NCBI GenBank assembly: GCA_018648945.1
Contig: JABGQJ010000096.1
Coordinates: 1 to 16,160, forward strand
From: Victivallales bacterium
GTDB lineage: Bacteria; Verrucomicrobiota; Lentisphaeria; Oligosphaerales; Lenti-02
Direction of reading: 5' to 3'
DNA: 16,160 bases
Shown: positions 7,207 through 14,611 of the stretch, in pieces
Position numbering within the stretch: the first letter of the stretch is position 1
How the letters are laid out: each line of letters starts with the position of its first letter
Notes under the pieces: generated by a model
Database searches by the model: none
What the model was told of the DNA's origin: nothing
What the model saw: only the letters and a program-made list of their open reading frames with translations
Made by a program: the position numbers and the translations under genes

Positions 7207-8559
7207 TCAGACGATGCGGACGCGTTGCAGGCGTTGCTCTTCCTTGGCCTGGGTGCGCTGAGTGAGGCGGATGCGGTGGGTGAGCAGGCGCTGGATCAGA
7301 TCGAGAGTGGTGGCTTCGTAGCCCGGCATGCCGGCTAGGTTGTCCAGTTCCTGCGGATCGCGTCGGAGATTGAAGAGCTGCTGCACGCCATCGCCTTCGG
7401 GGTCGAAGACCAGCTTCCAGTTGGCCGTACGGATCATCTCGGCGGTGCCGAGCTGGGCAAAGACTGCATCGTGGGCGGAGCCGGGCAGGTCCGCGAGGAT
7501 GTCGAGCAGGTTCCGTCCGTCCCGGCTCGAGTCGCGCGGGCAGTCGATGCCGGCCAGATTCAGGATGGTGGGGTAGAGGTCGAGGTGGGAGACCAGGGCT
7601 TTGCTGACGCGGGCGCCGCAGCCCCGTTGCTCTGCTGCCACGCCCTGTCCCGAGAGGATGAGGGGGACGCCGCAGCTCTGCTCGTAGAAGTGGCGCTTGT
7701 CCCAGATGCCGAAGTCACCGGCGTTCTCCCCATGGTCGGAGGTGAAGAGGATGACCGTGTTGTCGCGCAGCCCCCGGGCTTCCAGGGCATCCAGCAAGCG
7801 GCCCACATAGTGATCGATGTTGGTGCACCGGTCCATGTAGTGGGCGCGCTTCACGCGGTCGCTCTTCTTGTCTGGCACGCCGAGGGCGGTGGGCATGCGG
7901 TCGGGGTCGTGCTGGAGTTCGCCGGGGTGCCAGAAGGGGGGATGAGGGCCAATGAAGGAGAGGTTGAGGTAGAACGGACGCTCCTCGGCATACTCCTCTA
8001 CGAATCGCACCCCGCGACAGCCGACGAAGCCATCCACGGTGTCGTCCATCGCAAAGGGATGGGGTGGGCACGACCAGGACTTCTTGCAGGCCTCCCGGAA
8101 CTGTTCCAGGCGACCGGTCTGGGCGAGATGCTTGGTGTATTCGTCGTCGTTGTGGAGGTTCTCGGTGTCGTCCACCACCTGGAACACGTAGTCGAAGCCG
8201 TAGTCGCGTAAGGCGGCATCGTCCTCGGTGACGTCCATGCCGACGCCGTAGCGGTCGATGTAGTGGTGTTTGCCGACCATGGCGGTGTAGTAGCCTGCGC
8301 TCTGAAGGTGGCGCATGAAGGTGTCTTGCCGGGCGGACTCGCCAAGGGGCGGGCTCTGGTTGCCGGAGATGCCGGTTTGGCTGGGGTACTTGCCGGTGAT
8401 CAGGCAGTTGCGGGCGGGTTGGCAGAGCGGAGCTGCGGAGTAGGCATGCTCGAAGCGCGTCCCCGTGCTGGCCAGCTTGCTCAGATGGGGGGTGCTCTTG
8501 CCCAGGGCATCGGGGCGGAAATGGTCGGTGAGGATCAGAACGATATTCGGTTGCTGCAT
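7207..8559 (-). CDS. Type I formylglycine-dependent sulfatase
   Basis: A 450-aa protein of the alkaline phosphatase fold. CQPAR (C46-R50) is the C-x-P-x-R signature whose cysteine is converted to formylglycine; alanine stands where serine is usual. D12 near the start, GKHHY (96-100) and SDHGEN (D275, H276) match metal and sulfate binding positions. KRHFYE (288-293) matches the family's K-x-x-x-Y-E. The enzyme would hydrolyse sulfate esters, probably on a sugar given its GH32-like partner 16 bases downstream. The protein begins MQQPNIVLILTD, already in the first core strand, so there is no signal peptide, which differs from the many exported sulfatases of this kind. The ATG has GGGGA seven bases upstream. 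No promoter is obvious in the 29 bases between it and the upstream terminator, so read-through from the pseudopilin gene is likely. No maturation enzyme is in the window. Confidence 0.93.
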   Translation of the reverse strand: MQQPNIVLILTDHFRPDALGKSTPHLSKLASTGTRFEHAYSAAPLCQPARNCLITGKYPSQTGISGNQSPPLGESARQDTFMRHLQSAGYYTAMVGKHHYIDRYGVGMDVTEDDAALRDYGFDYVFQVVDDTENLHNDDEYTKHLAQTGRLEQFREACKKSWSCPPHPFAMDDTVDGFVGCRGVRFVEEYAEERPFYLNLSFIGPHPPFWHPGELQHDPDRMPTALGVPDKKSDRVKRAHYMDRCTNIDHYVGRLLDALEARGLRDNTVILFTSDHGENAGDFGIWDKRHFYEQSCGVPLILSGQGVAAEQRGCGARVSKALVSHLDLYPTILNLAGIDCPRDSSRDGRNLLDILADLPGSAHDAVFAQLGTAEMIRTANWKLVFDPEGDGVQQLFNLRRDPQELDNLAGMPGYEATTLDLIQRLLTHRIRLTQRTQAKEEQRLQRVRIV

Positions 8560-8582
8560 CCGGGGTTCCCCATTTTGGCAGG

Positions 8583-8627
8583 AAAGAAAGCGCCGCGTCG
8601 GTGGTGGAAACCTACCGACGCGGCGCT
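8583..8627 (-). terminator. Intrinsic terminator after the pseudopilin gene
   Basis: AGCGCCGCGTCGGT (8589-8602) and ACCGACGCGGCGCT (8614-8627) form a perfect, very GC-rich 14-bp stem with an 11-base loop. In minus-strand direction the stem is followed at once by CTTTCTTTCC, a broken U-tract. It begins 22 bases after the pseudopilin stop and ends about 25-30 bases before the sulfatase start. It therefore lies inside what otherwise looks like one operon and probably lowers, rather than abolishes, transcription of the sulfatase and GH32-like genes. Confidence 0.8.
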
Positions 8628-8649
8628 GGGGAGCAAGTTGGGGGATGCA

Positions 8650-9306
8650 CTAATGCGCGGTTACACCGCCATAGGACCAGCGAATGGGAGACACATTTGC
8701 CGAGACATTCTGGACTTGGGGTTCCCGGAAACTGGCCACATGGCCATCCACGAAGGCCACGTTGCCTCTGTCGCTGTGACGACCGTCAAAGAACGTGCGC
8801 GCGTTGCTGGTCCAGTACGCCACATAGGACAGGGCACTTTGGCCGGCGACGTACTCGCTGTCCCCCAGCTGGTAGGTCTCGCTGGGGTAGGTGACCTCGG
8901 AGAGTGTGTTGCCGCCGAGGTACCGACTGTAGCCGTAGCGGATCCCGCCGGTGTATCTGCCGTTCCACTTGTAGCTGTGGCTTGGGCAATTGTAGACCTC
9001 CTGGCTTTTGACGTAGCTGTAGATGTGGGACATCCACATGCAGCTGGAGGTGGTGCCGGCCGGCCAGACCATGGGCACGGGCATGTAGTGCCAGACCAAG
9101 CTCTCCTCATTGTCGTCGGTGTACATCCGGCAGGCGAGGGAGAGCTGCTTGAAGTTGGAGGTGCAGGAGATCGAGCGCGCCTTCTCTCTCGCCTGTGCGA
9201 GTGCTGGCAGAAGCATGGAGGCCAGGATGGCGATGATGGCGATGACGACCAGAAGCTCGATTAGCGTGAATGACTTCCCTGACACATTTGTCTTTCTTCG
9301 GTACAT
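8650..9306 (-). CDS. Prepilin-type N-terminal domain protein with H-X9-DG motif
   Basis: A 218-aa pseudopilin. Residues 12-37 carry the type IV prepilin signature [19 protein letters not shown] and on to LLPAL, with glutamate at +5 (E17) of the predicted mature protein beginning at F13. The residue before the cleavage point is serine instead of the usual glycine, which I believe is common among PVC pseudopilins. The C-terminal part holds H177, nine residues, then D187-G188: the H-X9-DG processing-associated motif of large paralogous families in PVC bacteria. Prepilin peptidase would cleave and methylate it; the mature protein is anchored by the helix with the globular part outside. I chose the ATG at 9304-9306, which has GAGGG eight bases upstream, over an in-frame ATG at 9337-9339. 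It heads the sulfatase/GH32 genes, so a role in glycan capture or display is possible but unproven. Confidence 0.9.
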   Translation of the reverse strand: MYRRKTNVSGKSFTLIELLVVIAIIAILASMLLPALAQAREKARSISCTSNFKQLSLACRMYTDDNEESLVWHYMPVPMVWPAGTTSSCMWMSHIYSYVKSQEVYNCPSHSYKWNGRYTGGIRYGYSRYLGGNTLSEVTYPSETYQLGDSEYVAGQSALSYVAYWTSNARTFFDGRHSDRGNVAFVDGHVASFREPQVQNVSANVSPIRWSYGGVTAH

Positions 9307-9327
9307 GTCTATAACCCTCTGCTGAGT

Positions 9328-9338
9328 TGTACTGTACA
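9328..9338. promoter_or_regulatory. 11-base palindrome in the pseudopilin leader, possible operator
   Basis: TGTACTGTACA is a perfect palindrome around a central base. It lies about 22 bases upstream of the preferred pseudopilin ATG and downstream of the predicted promoter, where a repressor could block transcription. A related half site, GTACATGT, sits at 9301-9308 overlapping the start codon. No regulator gene is in the window, so this is pattern evidence only. Confidence 0.3.
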
Positions 9339-9369
9339 TGTGGCGAATCGTTGGCTAGGCCATGTAGGT

Positions 9370-9398
9370 AGCGTAGCAACTCCGTCTCGTTACGTCAA
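9370..9398 (-). promoter_or_regulatory. Possible promoter of the pseudopilin gene
   Basis: On the minus strand TTGACG (9393-9398) is followed by 17 bases and TACGCT (9370-9375). The -35 box matches consensus at five of six positions. The -10 box matches at only three, though these include the important second A and final T. It lies in the 114-base gap between the transporter stop and the pseudopilin start, and would give a leader of about 55 bases containing the TGTACTGTACA palindrome. Confidence 0.4.
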
Positions 9399-9420
9399 GC
9401 CCCGGCAGACTCCTTTGCCT

Positions 9421-11436
9421 TCACCCAATCCTCTCGCCCGTGGTGAGGTAGTAGATGGTGCCGATGAGCATGGGGGCGAACTGCCCGGCCATGTCTCCCG
9501 CAATGATCCCGATCATGAGGGGCTTGAGGTTCTGGTACATTTTCTCTCCGCCGTACTTGTTCACCAGGGTCTTGATGAGCCAGCCGATCATGAAGGAGCC
9601 GCTCATGGTCAGTGCCTGGGCTCCCCCGAGAAACACGAACATGACCGGATGGAATGGCCAGCGCACGAAGCGCAGGCGGGCCATGCCGATTCCCAGCGCC
9701 AAGCCGAGAGCGATGAAGAACGCACTCACCGCGGGCCAGGTGGGCTGGGTGTGGGCAAAGCGCTGCCAGCCGCTCAGGCTTTCGGAGAGCTCCAGGGTGC
9801 CCTGGGCGGTGAGCTTGTCGTTGATCTCCACCATGTTCTTCCAGGGGAACTGGCAGGAGTAGCGTGGCCAGCCGCCGCTGGCCTGCAAGGCGCCCTGGTC
9901 GTACTGCCAGTAGATCAAGGCAAAGAGCGCGACTACCGTACAGATCAGGATCGTGCCCACGGTGGCTGCGGAGAAGCGGCCGGTGGGGACGCCTTCGTCA
10001 TCGGTGATCTTCAGCGCCTGAATGGCGAATGGCATGGGTGCCCAGCCAGGTCCCACCACCAGGATCACGGAAACCATGAACATGATGACCATGGTCGATG
10101 GCCCCAGAGCCGTGGCTCCCAGGAAGCCCCAGATGATGGCGCCCGGGAATACCTCCGTGCCAATGTAGAAGGCACCGGTTTCGGCGATGGTCCGGCTGAC
10201 GGTGATGAAGATGATCAGGCACAGGGCGGTGTAGAGCACGGCCAGTTGCCAGTCCAGCCCGACCACGATCAGTTGGGCGATGAACCCTGCCGTGGCCACC
10301 AGGAAGACGCGCATTCCCCAGGCCGCAGCGGGGGCGATGGTGTCTCCCGAACGCAGCCCGAAACAGCGTTTCAGAACGCTCCAGTAGTACTGCCGCCCAG
10401 TATAGAACACCATCAGCACGATGCCCGTGTAGCCGCCGGCAAAGAGGAAGGACTCCAGCTTGACGGATTGGTGGTGCCCGGTGCGCAGGACCACCCCATA
10501 CTTGGCCAGCACGCCAGCGATGAAGCAGAAGATGAAGGGGCCGAAAGCCATGGAGAAAGACACTTCGGAAGCCAGGAAATAGGCCAGCCCGATGACGGTG
10601 AAGAGGAGGGTCGGGCGCAGCAGCCGCAGGCCGTGCCCCTCGACCAGGGTCGGCACGAGCGTGTTCAGTGGCCTGAAGTCGAGGTATAGCCGCACGGGGA
10701 TCAGCACGTCCTTCCACCAGCGGCACATGTAGTTGTTCATCAGCACCAGGAAGATCAGCAGGAACCCGATCCAGAATGCCCTCGTGTGGAACACGCCGCC
10801 GAGGGCGCGCCCTTCCTTCGGTAGCAGGGCTCGGGTGAAGCGGGTGATGGGGTAGGGCAGTTGCTCGTGGCGGCTCCACTGGCGATGGAACACGAGGGCC
10901 AAGCCTAGTGTGCCGATGGCCATGCAGAGGACCAGCGGCAGCCAGAAGCCGAGGGGGCGCAACCAGATGCGCCAAGGGATCTGCCTTGGGGAGATATGCT
11001 CGTCGCCCTCCGCGAGGCCCTTGGCATAGTCGGTGACGTACGACTCCTCGTCCTCGGAGACATCCACCAGCATTCGCTCAGGCGCCATGGCCGTCGCATC
11101 GATTTTCTTCCAGCCCGGTTCCAGCCTTTGCAGGTGCTTCGGCAGCATGATGCCGGTGGGGATGCACTCGACGATGCCATAGCTGGGCACCGAACAGGCG
11201 ACCAGCGCGAAGCCGACGATCACGGCCAGTTCACGGCCCGTCAGAGCCCACTTGGTCCACAGTCGGCGCAGGAGGGGGTTGATGACCAGGAGGAACACCA
11301 GCAACGTGCCGTAGACGGCCACCGGCATCAGGTTCGAGATGAAACGGCCCTGCTTCACCACATAATCGCTGAAGTGGTTGTAGCCAGCGATGAAGAGGGC
11401 CGTGCTGAGGCCGAGGACAAAAGAGCGGAACGTCAT
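9421..11436 (-). CDS. OPT-like multi-spanning membrane protein (DUF6785/DUF6784 type)
   Basis: A 671-aa integral membrane protein with about 14-16 hydrophobic segments spread over its length. The features I recognise are TGRELAVIVG with SVPSYGIVE in the first third, the HEQLPYPITRF segment after the fourth span, and the C-terminal SFMIGWLIKTLVNKYGG followed by LMIGIIAGDMAGQFAP. These fit the DUF6785 (N-terminal) and DUF6784 (C-terminal) families of PVC and Armatimonadota genomes, which resemble oligopeptide transporter (OPT) proteins. A substrate has not been established as far as I know. Lying between a secreted beta-helix protein and a sulfatase/GH32 pair, it may import an oligosaccharide. 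The ATG at 11434-11436 has AGGTG nine bases upstream; an in-frame GTG four codons earlier (11446-11448) lacks a good site. Confidence 0.8.
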   Translation of the reverse strand: MTFRSFVLGLSTALFIAGYNHFSDYVVKQGRFISNLMPVAVYGTLLVFLLVINPLLRRLWTKWALTGRELAVIVGFALVACSVPSYGIVECIPTGIMLPKHLQRLEPGWKKIDATAMAPERMLVDVSEDEESYVTDYAKGLAEGDEHISPRQIPWRIWLRPLGFWLPLVLCMAIGTLGLALVFHRQWSRHEQLPYPITRFTRALLPKEGRALGGVFHTRAFWIGFLLIFLVLMNNYMCRWWKDVLIPVRLYLDFRPLNTLVPTLVEGHGLRLLRPTLLFTVIGLAYFLASEVSFSMAFGPFIFCFIAGVLAKYGVVLRTGHHQSVKLESFLFAGGYTGIVLMVFYTGRQYYWSVLKRCFGLRSGDTIAPAAAWGMRVFLVATAGFIAQLIVVGLDWQLAVLYTALCLIIFITVSRTIAETGAFYIGTEVFPGAIIWGFLGATALGPSTMVIMFMVSVILVVGPGWAPMPFAIQALKITDDEGVPTGRFSAATVGTILICTVVALFALIYWQYDQGALQASGGWPRYSCQFPWKNMVEINDKLTAQGTLELSESLSGWQRFAHTQPTWPAVSAFFIALGLALGIGMARLRFVRWPFHPVMFVFLGGAQALTMSGSFMIGWLIKTLVNKYGGEKMYQNLKPLMIGIIAGDMAGQFAPMLIGTIYYLTTGERIG

Positions 11437-11471
11437 GGATGGATGCACCTAGGGGAAGGTCGAATAACTGC

Positions 11472-11494
11472 GCGCGCTGGTTCTACCGGCGCGC
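11472..11494. terminator. Small GC-rich hairpin between the beta-helix and transporter genes
   Basis: GCGCGC (11472-11477) pairs with GCGCGC (11489-11494), and GGT (11479-11481) pairs with ACC (11485-11487), around a three-base loop; a single T/G position separates the two paired blocks. It lies in the 89-base gap after the stop of the beta-helix gene (11526) and before the transporter start (11436). In minus-strand direction only GCAGTTATTCG follows, not a real U-tract, so it may be a weak terminator or an mRNA-stabilising stem. The rest of the gap shows nothing else. Confidence 0.35.
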
Positions 11495-11525
11495 ATCGGG
11501 AGTCGCATTCGAGACAGGACTCAGT

Positions 11526-14273
11526 CTACGGCAGGTGGAGCAGTCCGGCCTTGTCGGCTTGCCAGGACCAGCCACCGGTTCCCTGCCACATGATCCACTG
11601 ATTGGCGGTGACTTTGCGGACGGTCAGGTTGAACGGGACCTTGGCGCCGCCGGTCTTGCGGAGGCCAAAGGCGGCATAGGGGATCTCCCATTCTGCCGCC
11701 CAGTGATTGTCGGCGAGCTTCCGCGCCGCATAGCGGACGCCCTTGGCCGCCTCCGCCGCCGCGTCTGCGGGGATGCCGCTTTCGTTGCTGGATTCCCAGT
11801 GTCCGCCCACGAATCCACGCAGGACCACGGTGCCTTTCTCGCCTTGGAAGGCGACTTCGACCGCGTCGTTGGTGCCCCACGTATTGCCCTCGACGAGGTT
11901 GCCGCCAGTGGGGTTGTCCATTGCCACGTACAGGGCGTGTGTTCCTGCCATCACCCAGGCCTTGCTGGCCGGCGCCGCCTTGCCGCCGCCGGGGTTCTCG
12001 GTCAACACCATCGCCTTGCCGCCATCCCGCCATTCCTCGGCGCGGATGTTGCCATCCACCTCGATTCCCGCATTGGCCTTGGCAGCGCGGAAGACGGGCA
12101 GGGCCGCTGTCTTGACCACCGCCTTCTCTGCCTTGGCCTCGGCTTCCGCTTTGCGGTCCCAACCGTCGGGGCGGTCCACGTCCACCGGCCAGCTGGCGCG
12201 GAGATCGTCCCGGTACAGGCCGATCTTGTCGGTCGGGATACGCTCGAAGTCAGGCATTTCCTGCCAGACGGCGGACCCTTTGCGCAGCTGGAAGTCCAGG
12301 TCTTTGGCGTCCTTGAACCCGGGGTCACCCTCGGTGATCCGGTTACCGGTCATGGTTTGGTTCTTGAGTTCCACGCCACGCGCATTCAGCCATTTGCCGC
12401 CGACACATAGATTGTTGGCGATCAGGTTGTGCTTGGGCAGGGCCGGCTCGTCGTCCATGATGTTGACGAGCTGCGGGTAGGCGGTGCTCCAGGGGGGGGC
12501 GGTGTAGTTGAGCTTCTCCAGCTTCGCCTGTAGGTCCCAGCTGTCTTTGGCGCCGGACTTCCATTTGATGCGCGACTTGCCGCGACTGTCCAAGTGCACG
12601 GCGGGATCGCACGCCACGAAGACGTTGTTGGTGACGTTGTTGTAGCGCCCGCCGCCGATGAAGGCAGCGCGGCGGACCTTGTAGAAGATGTTGCCGTGGA
12701 TAATGTCCCCGTTGTCGCAGTCGTCCAGGTAGACGCCCATGGACCAGCCGCGCACGCCGCCGATGTTGTGGACGAAGTTGTAGCGGATGACGTTGCCCAT
12801 GCTGCCCCAGTCGCGTCCGGTGTAGAGCGCGCCCACATCGCCTGTTTCCAGGCAGGTGCGGAAGATCTCGTTGTACTCGATCATCTGGTTGTTGCCGCCG
12901 TAGAGGATGCCAGCGTGGGGGGCGTCGTGGATCAGGTTGTGGGAGGCACGGTTGCCGACGCCATGGAGGTGGATGGCGGCGGCATAGGTGCGCTGGAGGC
13001 GGGCGAAGTCGTGAATGTGGTTGTTCTCCGCGAAGTTCGCGGCGGCTTTCAGCGTCTTCCGGTCGCCGCCGCCCAACGCGATGCCGCTGGTGCCAGTTTG
13101 GTAGATGTCGCAGCCGACGGCGCCGTTGCGTTCGCCGGAGATGCCGATTCCCTTGCCGCCGGTGTTGCGCACGGTGCAGCTCGCGATCAGGTTGTCGTTG
13201 CCGTTTGCCACCACGATGCCGTCGGCGCGTCCCGCTTCCACCGTGAATCCCTGCAGCGTGACAAACTGGGTGTCACGCACGGCCACGACTGGTTCGGTCG
13301 CCATGGAGAGCACGATGTTGCGCGAGCCGCTCAGCCGTTTCGGGGGCCAGAAGTAGAGCTTGGCGGCCTTGGCATCCAGGTACCATTCGCCCGGTGCATC
13401 CAGCTCCTCCAGCACGTTCATCGCGTAGTAGCGGCGGGGCACTTTGTTCCAGGTGTGGGAAGCCCCGATGCCGTAGTTATGCACGGCGGCAAGGGTGATC
13501 TGTTTGGTGGTGGTGTCGATCTTGCCGACCTTGATCGTCTCATCATACCAGTCGTGACACCAGTAGCCCTGCAGCCAGACGCCCTTGGCAACGTCCCAGC
13601 TGGCGGCCCGGTCCTCGTTGTAGACGAAGGTCCCGGGTCGTTTCTCTTCGCGCGAGCCCCGCTCGATCACTTCTTTGATGGTGACCCAGCCTTCGTTGGG
13701 CCAGCGGGCCAGTTGCATGGGCTGGTCGTCGTAGAACAGCTCCATCGCGCGGCAGGCGCCGCGGAATTTCACCGGCAGTTCCTTGAGATCCTCGACCCCC
13801 AAGGCCGCCAGATCCAGGCAGCGGACGCTTCGGCGCGCCTCCGGTGCCAGGCGGCTCAGCAGGGCTTCGTCCTGGACCTTCCGAAACGCCTTCGCAGGCA
13901 GTTGCCGACCACCAACCAGACGGACAGTCTCGTTCTTGAATGCCTGCCAGGTCACCGGTGTTCCCCGCTTGCCGCCGTCCCTCGCATCCAGCAGCAGCCC
14001 AGCAGCCAGGTGGTAGGTTCCCTTGCGGACGAAGACGGTGACGCCGCCCTTGGGCAATGCGTTTGCCGTGACCAGGCTGCGGACCGCCTCCTGGGCTTTG
14101 CCGAGGGTTCGGAATGGCAGGTGCCGGTCTCCGGTATCGCGGTCGTTGCCGTTGGGGGCCACGTAGTACTCCACGCCAGCCTTGGTCTTACTGCCTCGAC
14201 TTGGCAGACCAGGCCAACCGACCAACACGGTGGGGCAGAGCGCCAGAAGGAGGATGGATAGAGCGTAGCGCAT
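11526..14273 (-). CDS. Secreted right-handed beta-helix protein with C-terminal CBM9-like domain
   Basis: A 915-aa protein in three parts. Residues 1 to about 20 are a signal peptide (MRYALSILLLALCPTVLVGW). YYVAPNGNDRDTGDRHLPF (36-54), GGVTVFVRKGTYHL and GTPVTWQAF are the standard opening of right-handed parallel beta-helix proteins of the GH141/pectate-lyase-like kind. The helix runs to about residue 640 with N-rich turns such as NNQMIEYNEI and NNVTNNVFV. Conserved acidic groups GRDWGSMGN (D488) and YLDDCDNG (D517, D518) are candidate catalytic residues. After a K/E/A-rich linker (707-722), residues about 735-915 resemble carbohydrate-binding family 9 (IEVDGNIRAEEW, and NDAVEVAFQG). It would act outside the cytoplasm on a polysaccharide; whether it is a hydrolase or a lyase cannot be told. 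ATG 14273 has GGAG seven to eight bases upstream. It is the first gene of the minus-strand series. Confidence 0.85.
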   Translation of the reverse strand: MRYALSILLLALCPTVLVGWPGLPSRGSKTKAGVEYYVAPNGNDRDTGDRHLPFRTLGKAQEAVRSLVTANALPKGGVTVFVRKGTYHLAAGLLLDARDGGKRGTPVTWQAFKNETVRLVGGRQLPAKAFRKVQDEALLSRLAPEARRSVRCLDLAALGVEDLKELPVKFRGACRAMELFYDDQPMQLARWPNEGWVTIKEVIERGSREEKRPGTFVYNEDRAASWDVAKGVWLQGYWCHDWYDETIKVGKIDTTTKQITLAAVHNYGIGASHTWNKVPRRYYAMNVLEELDAPGEWYLDAKAAKLYFWPPKRLSGSRNIVLSMATEPVVAVRDTQFVTLQGFTVEAGRADGIVVANGNDNLIASCTVRNTGGKGIGISGERNGAVGCDIYQTGTSGIALGGGDRKTLKAAANFAENNHIHDFARLQRTYAAAIHLHGVGNRASHNLIHDAPHAGILYGGNNQMIEYNEIFRTCLETGDVGALYTGRDWGSMGNVIRYNFVHNIGGVRGWSMGVYLDDCDNGDIIHGNIFYKVRRAAFIGGGRYNNVTNNVFVACDPAVHLDSRGKSRIKWKSGAKDSWDLQAKLEKLNYTAPPWSTAYPQLVNIMDDEPALPKHNLIANNLCVGGKWLNARGVELKNQTMTGNRITEGDPGFKDAKDLDFQLRKGSAVWQEMPDFERIPTDKIGLYRDDLRASWPVDVDRPDGWDRKAEAEAKAEKAVVKTAALPVFRAAKANAGIEVDGNIRAEEWRDGGKAMVLTENPGGGKAAPASKAWVMAGTHALYVAMDNPTGGNLVEGNTWGTNDAVEVAFQGEKGTVVLRGFVGGHWESSNESGIPADAAAEAAKGVRYAARKLADNHWAAEWEIPYAAFGLRKTGGAKVPFNLTVRKVTANQWIMWQGTGGWSWQADKAGLLHLP

Positions 14274-14611
14274 GGGGTATCTCCAAGACCAGAGTGCAGA
14301 TTGGGCTCCGCCGGAACCCGAGAGTGGCGGAGGGCAAAACTAGCCAACCGCGGGCCCCATTGCAACCCAGCTGTGCCGATCGCTCCCTGCGGCCACCTCG
14401 GGAGATCCCGAGCGGAGAGCCGAATCCATGACGTGCAACCGCTGGCTCGTGCCGGAGTGGGCTTGGTTCGACTCGGGAAGACGCTATCTTACGGACTTTT
14501 GACGTGTTTGCCCACGGTTGACACACGCCATTGCACATGGGGCTACCACATTCCGCCGGTTTGGAGCGGGGAAGCCTTGTCTGAAAATGTACCTCCAGGA
14601 GATGAATCGCC
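14274..14611. other. Divergent intergenic region between the beta-helix and HAD genes
   Basis: 338 bases without a convincing gene. Weak promoter-like pairs are TTGGTT (14463-14468), 16 bases, TATCTT (14485-14490) on the plus strand, and TGGGCA (14509-14514), 17 bases, TAAGAT (14486-14491) on the minus strand; neither is strong. TTGACG (14499-14504) and TTGACA (14518-14523) occur 19 bases apart but have no good -10 partner. Two short inverted repeats are CTCCGCC/GGCGGAG (14306-14312 and 14326-14332), in the beta-helix leader, and CTCGGG/CCCGAG (14397-14402 and 14407-14412) with a four-base loop. Confidence 0.5.

Noticed and set aside
5713..9363. Shared 13-mer TGGCTAGGCCATG near 5713 and 9351 as a possible direct repeat
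   Set aside because: A match of this length is expected by chance in 16 kb, and the flanks differ; one copy lies inside the GH32-like gene.
9340..10689. Plus-strand open frame of 449 codons opposite the transporter
   Set aside because: Low-complexity Gly/Asp/Glu/His/Gln translation; it is the complement of codons for transmembrane helices.
12594..14261. Plus-strand open frame of 555 codons opposite the beta-helix gene
   Set aside because: Its Val/Asp/Gly-rich composition is the complement of the real gene; no domain, no ribosome site worth noting.
14499..14523. Twin TTGAC boxes as tandem promoters or an attachment repeat before the HAD gene
   Set aside because: No acceptable -10 box at 16-18 bases from either, and the repeat is only five bases long.
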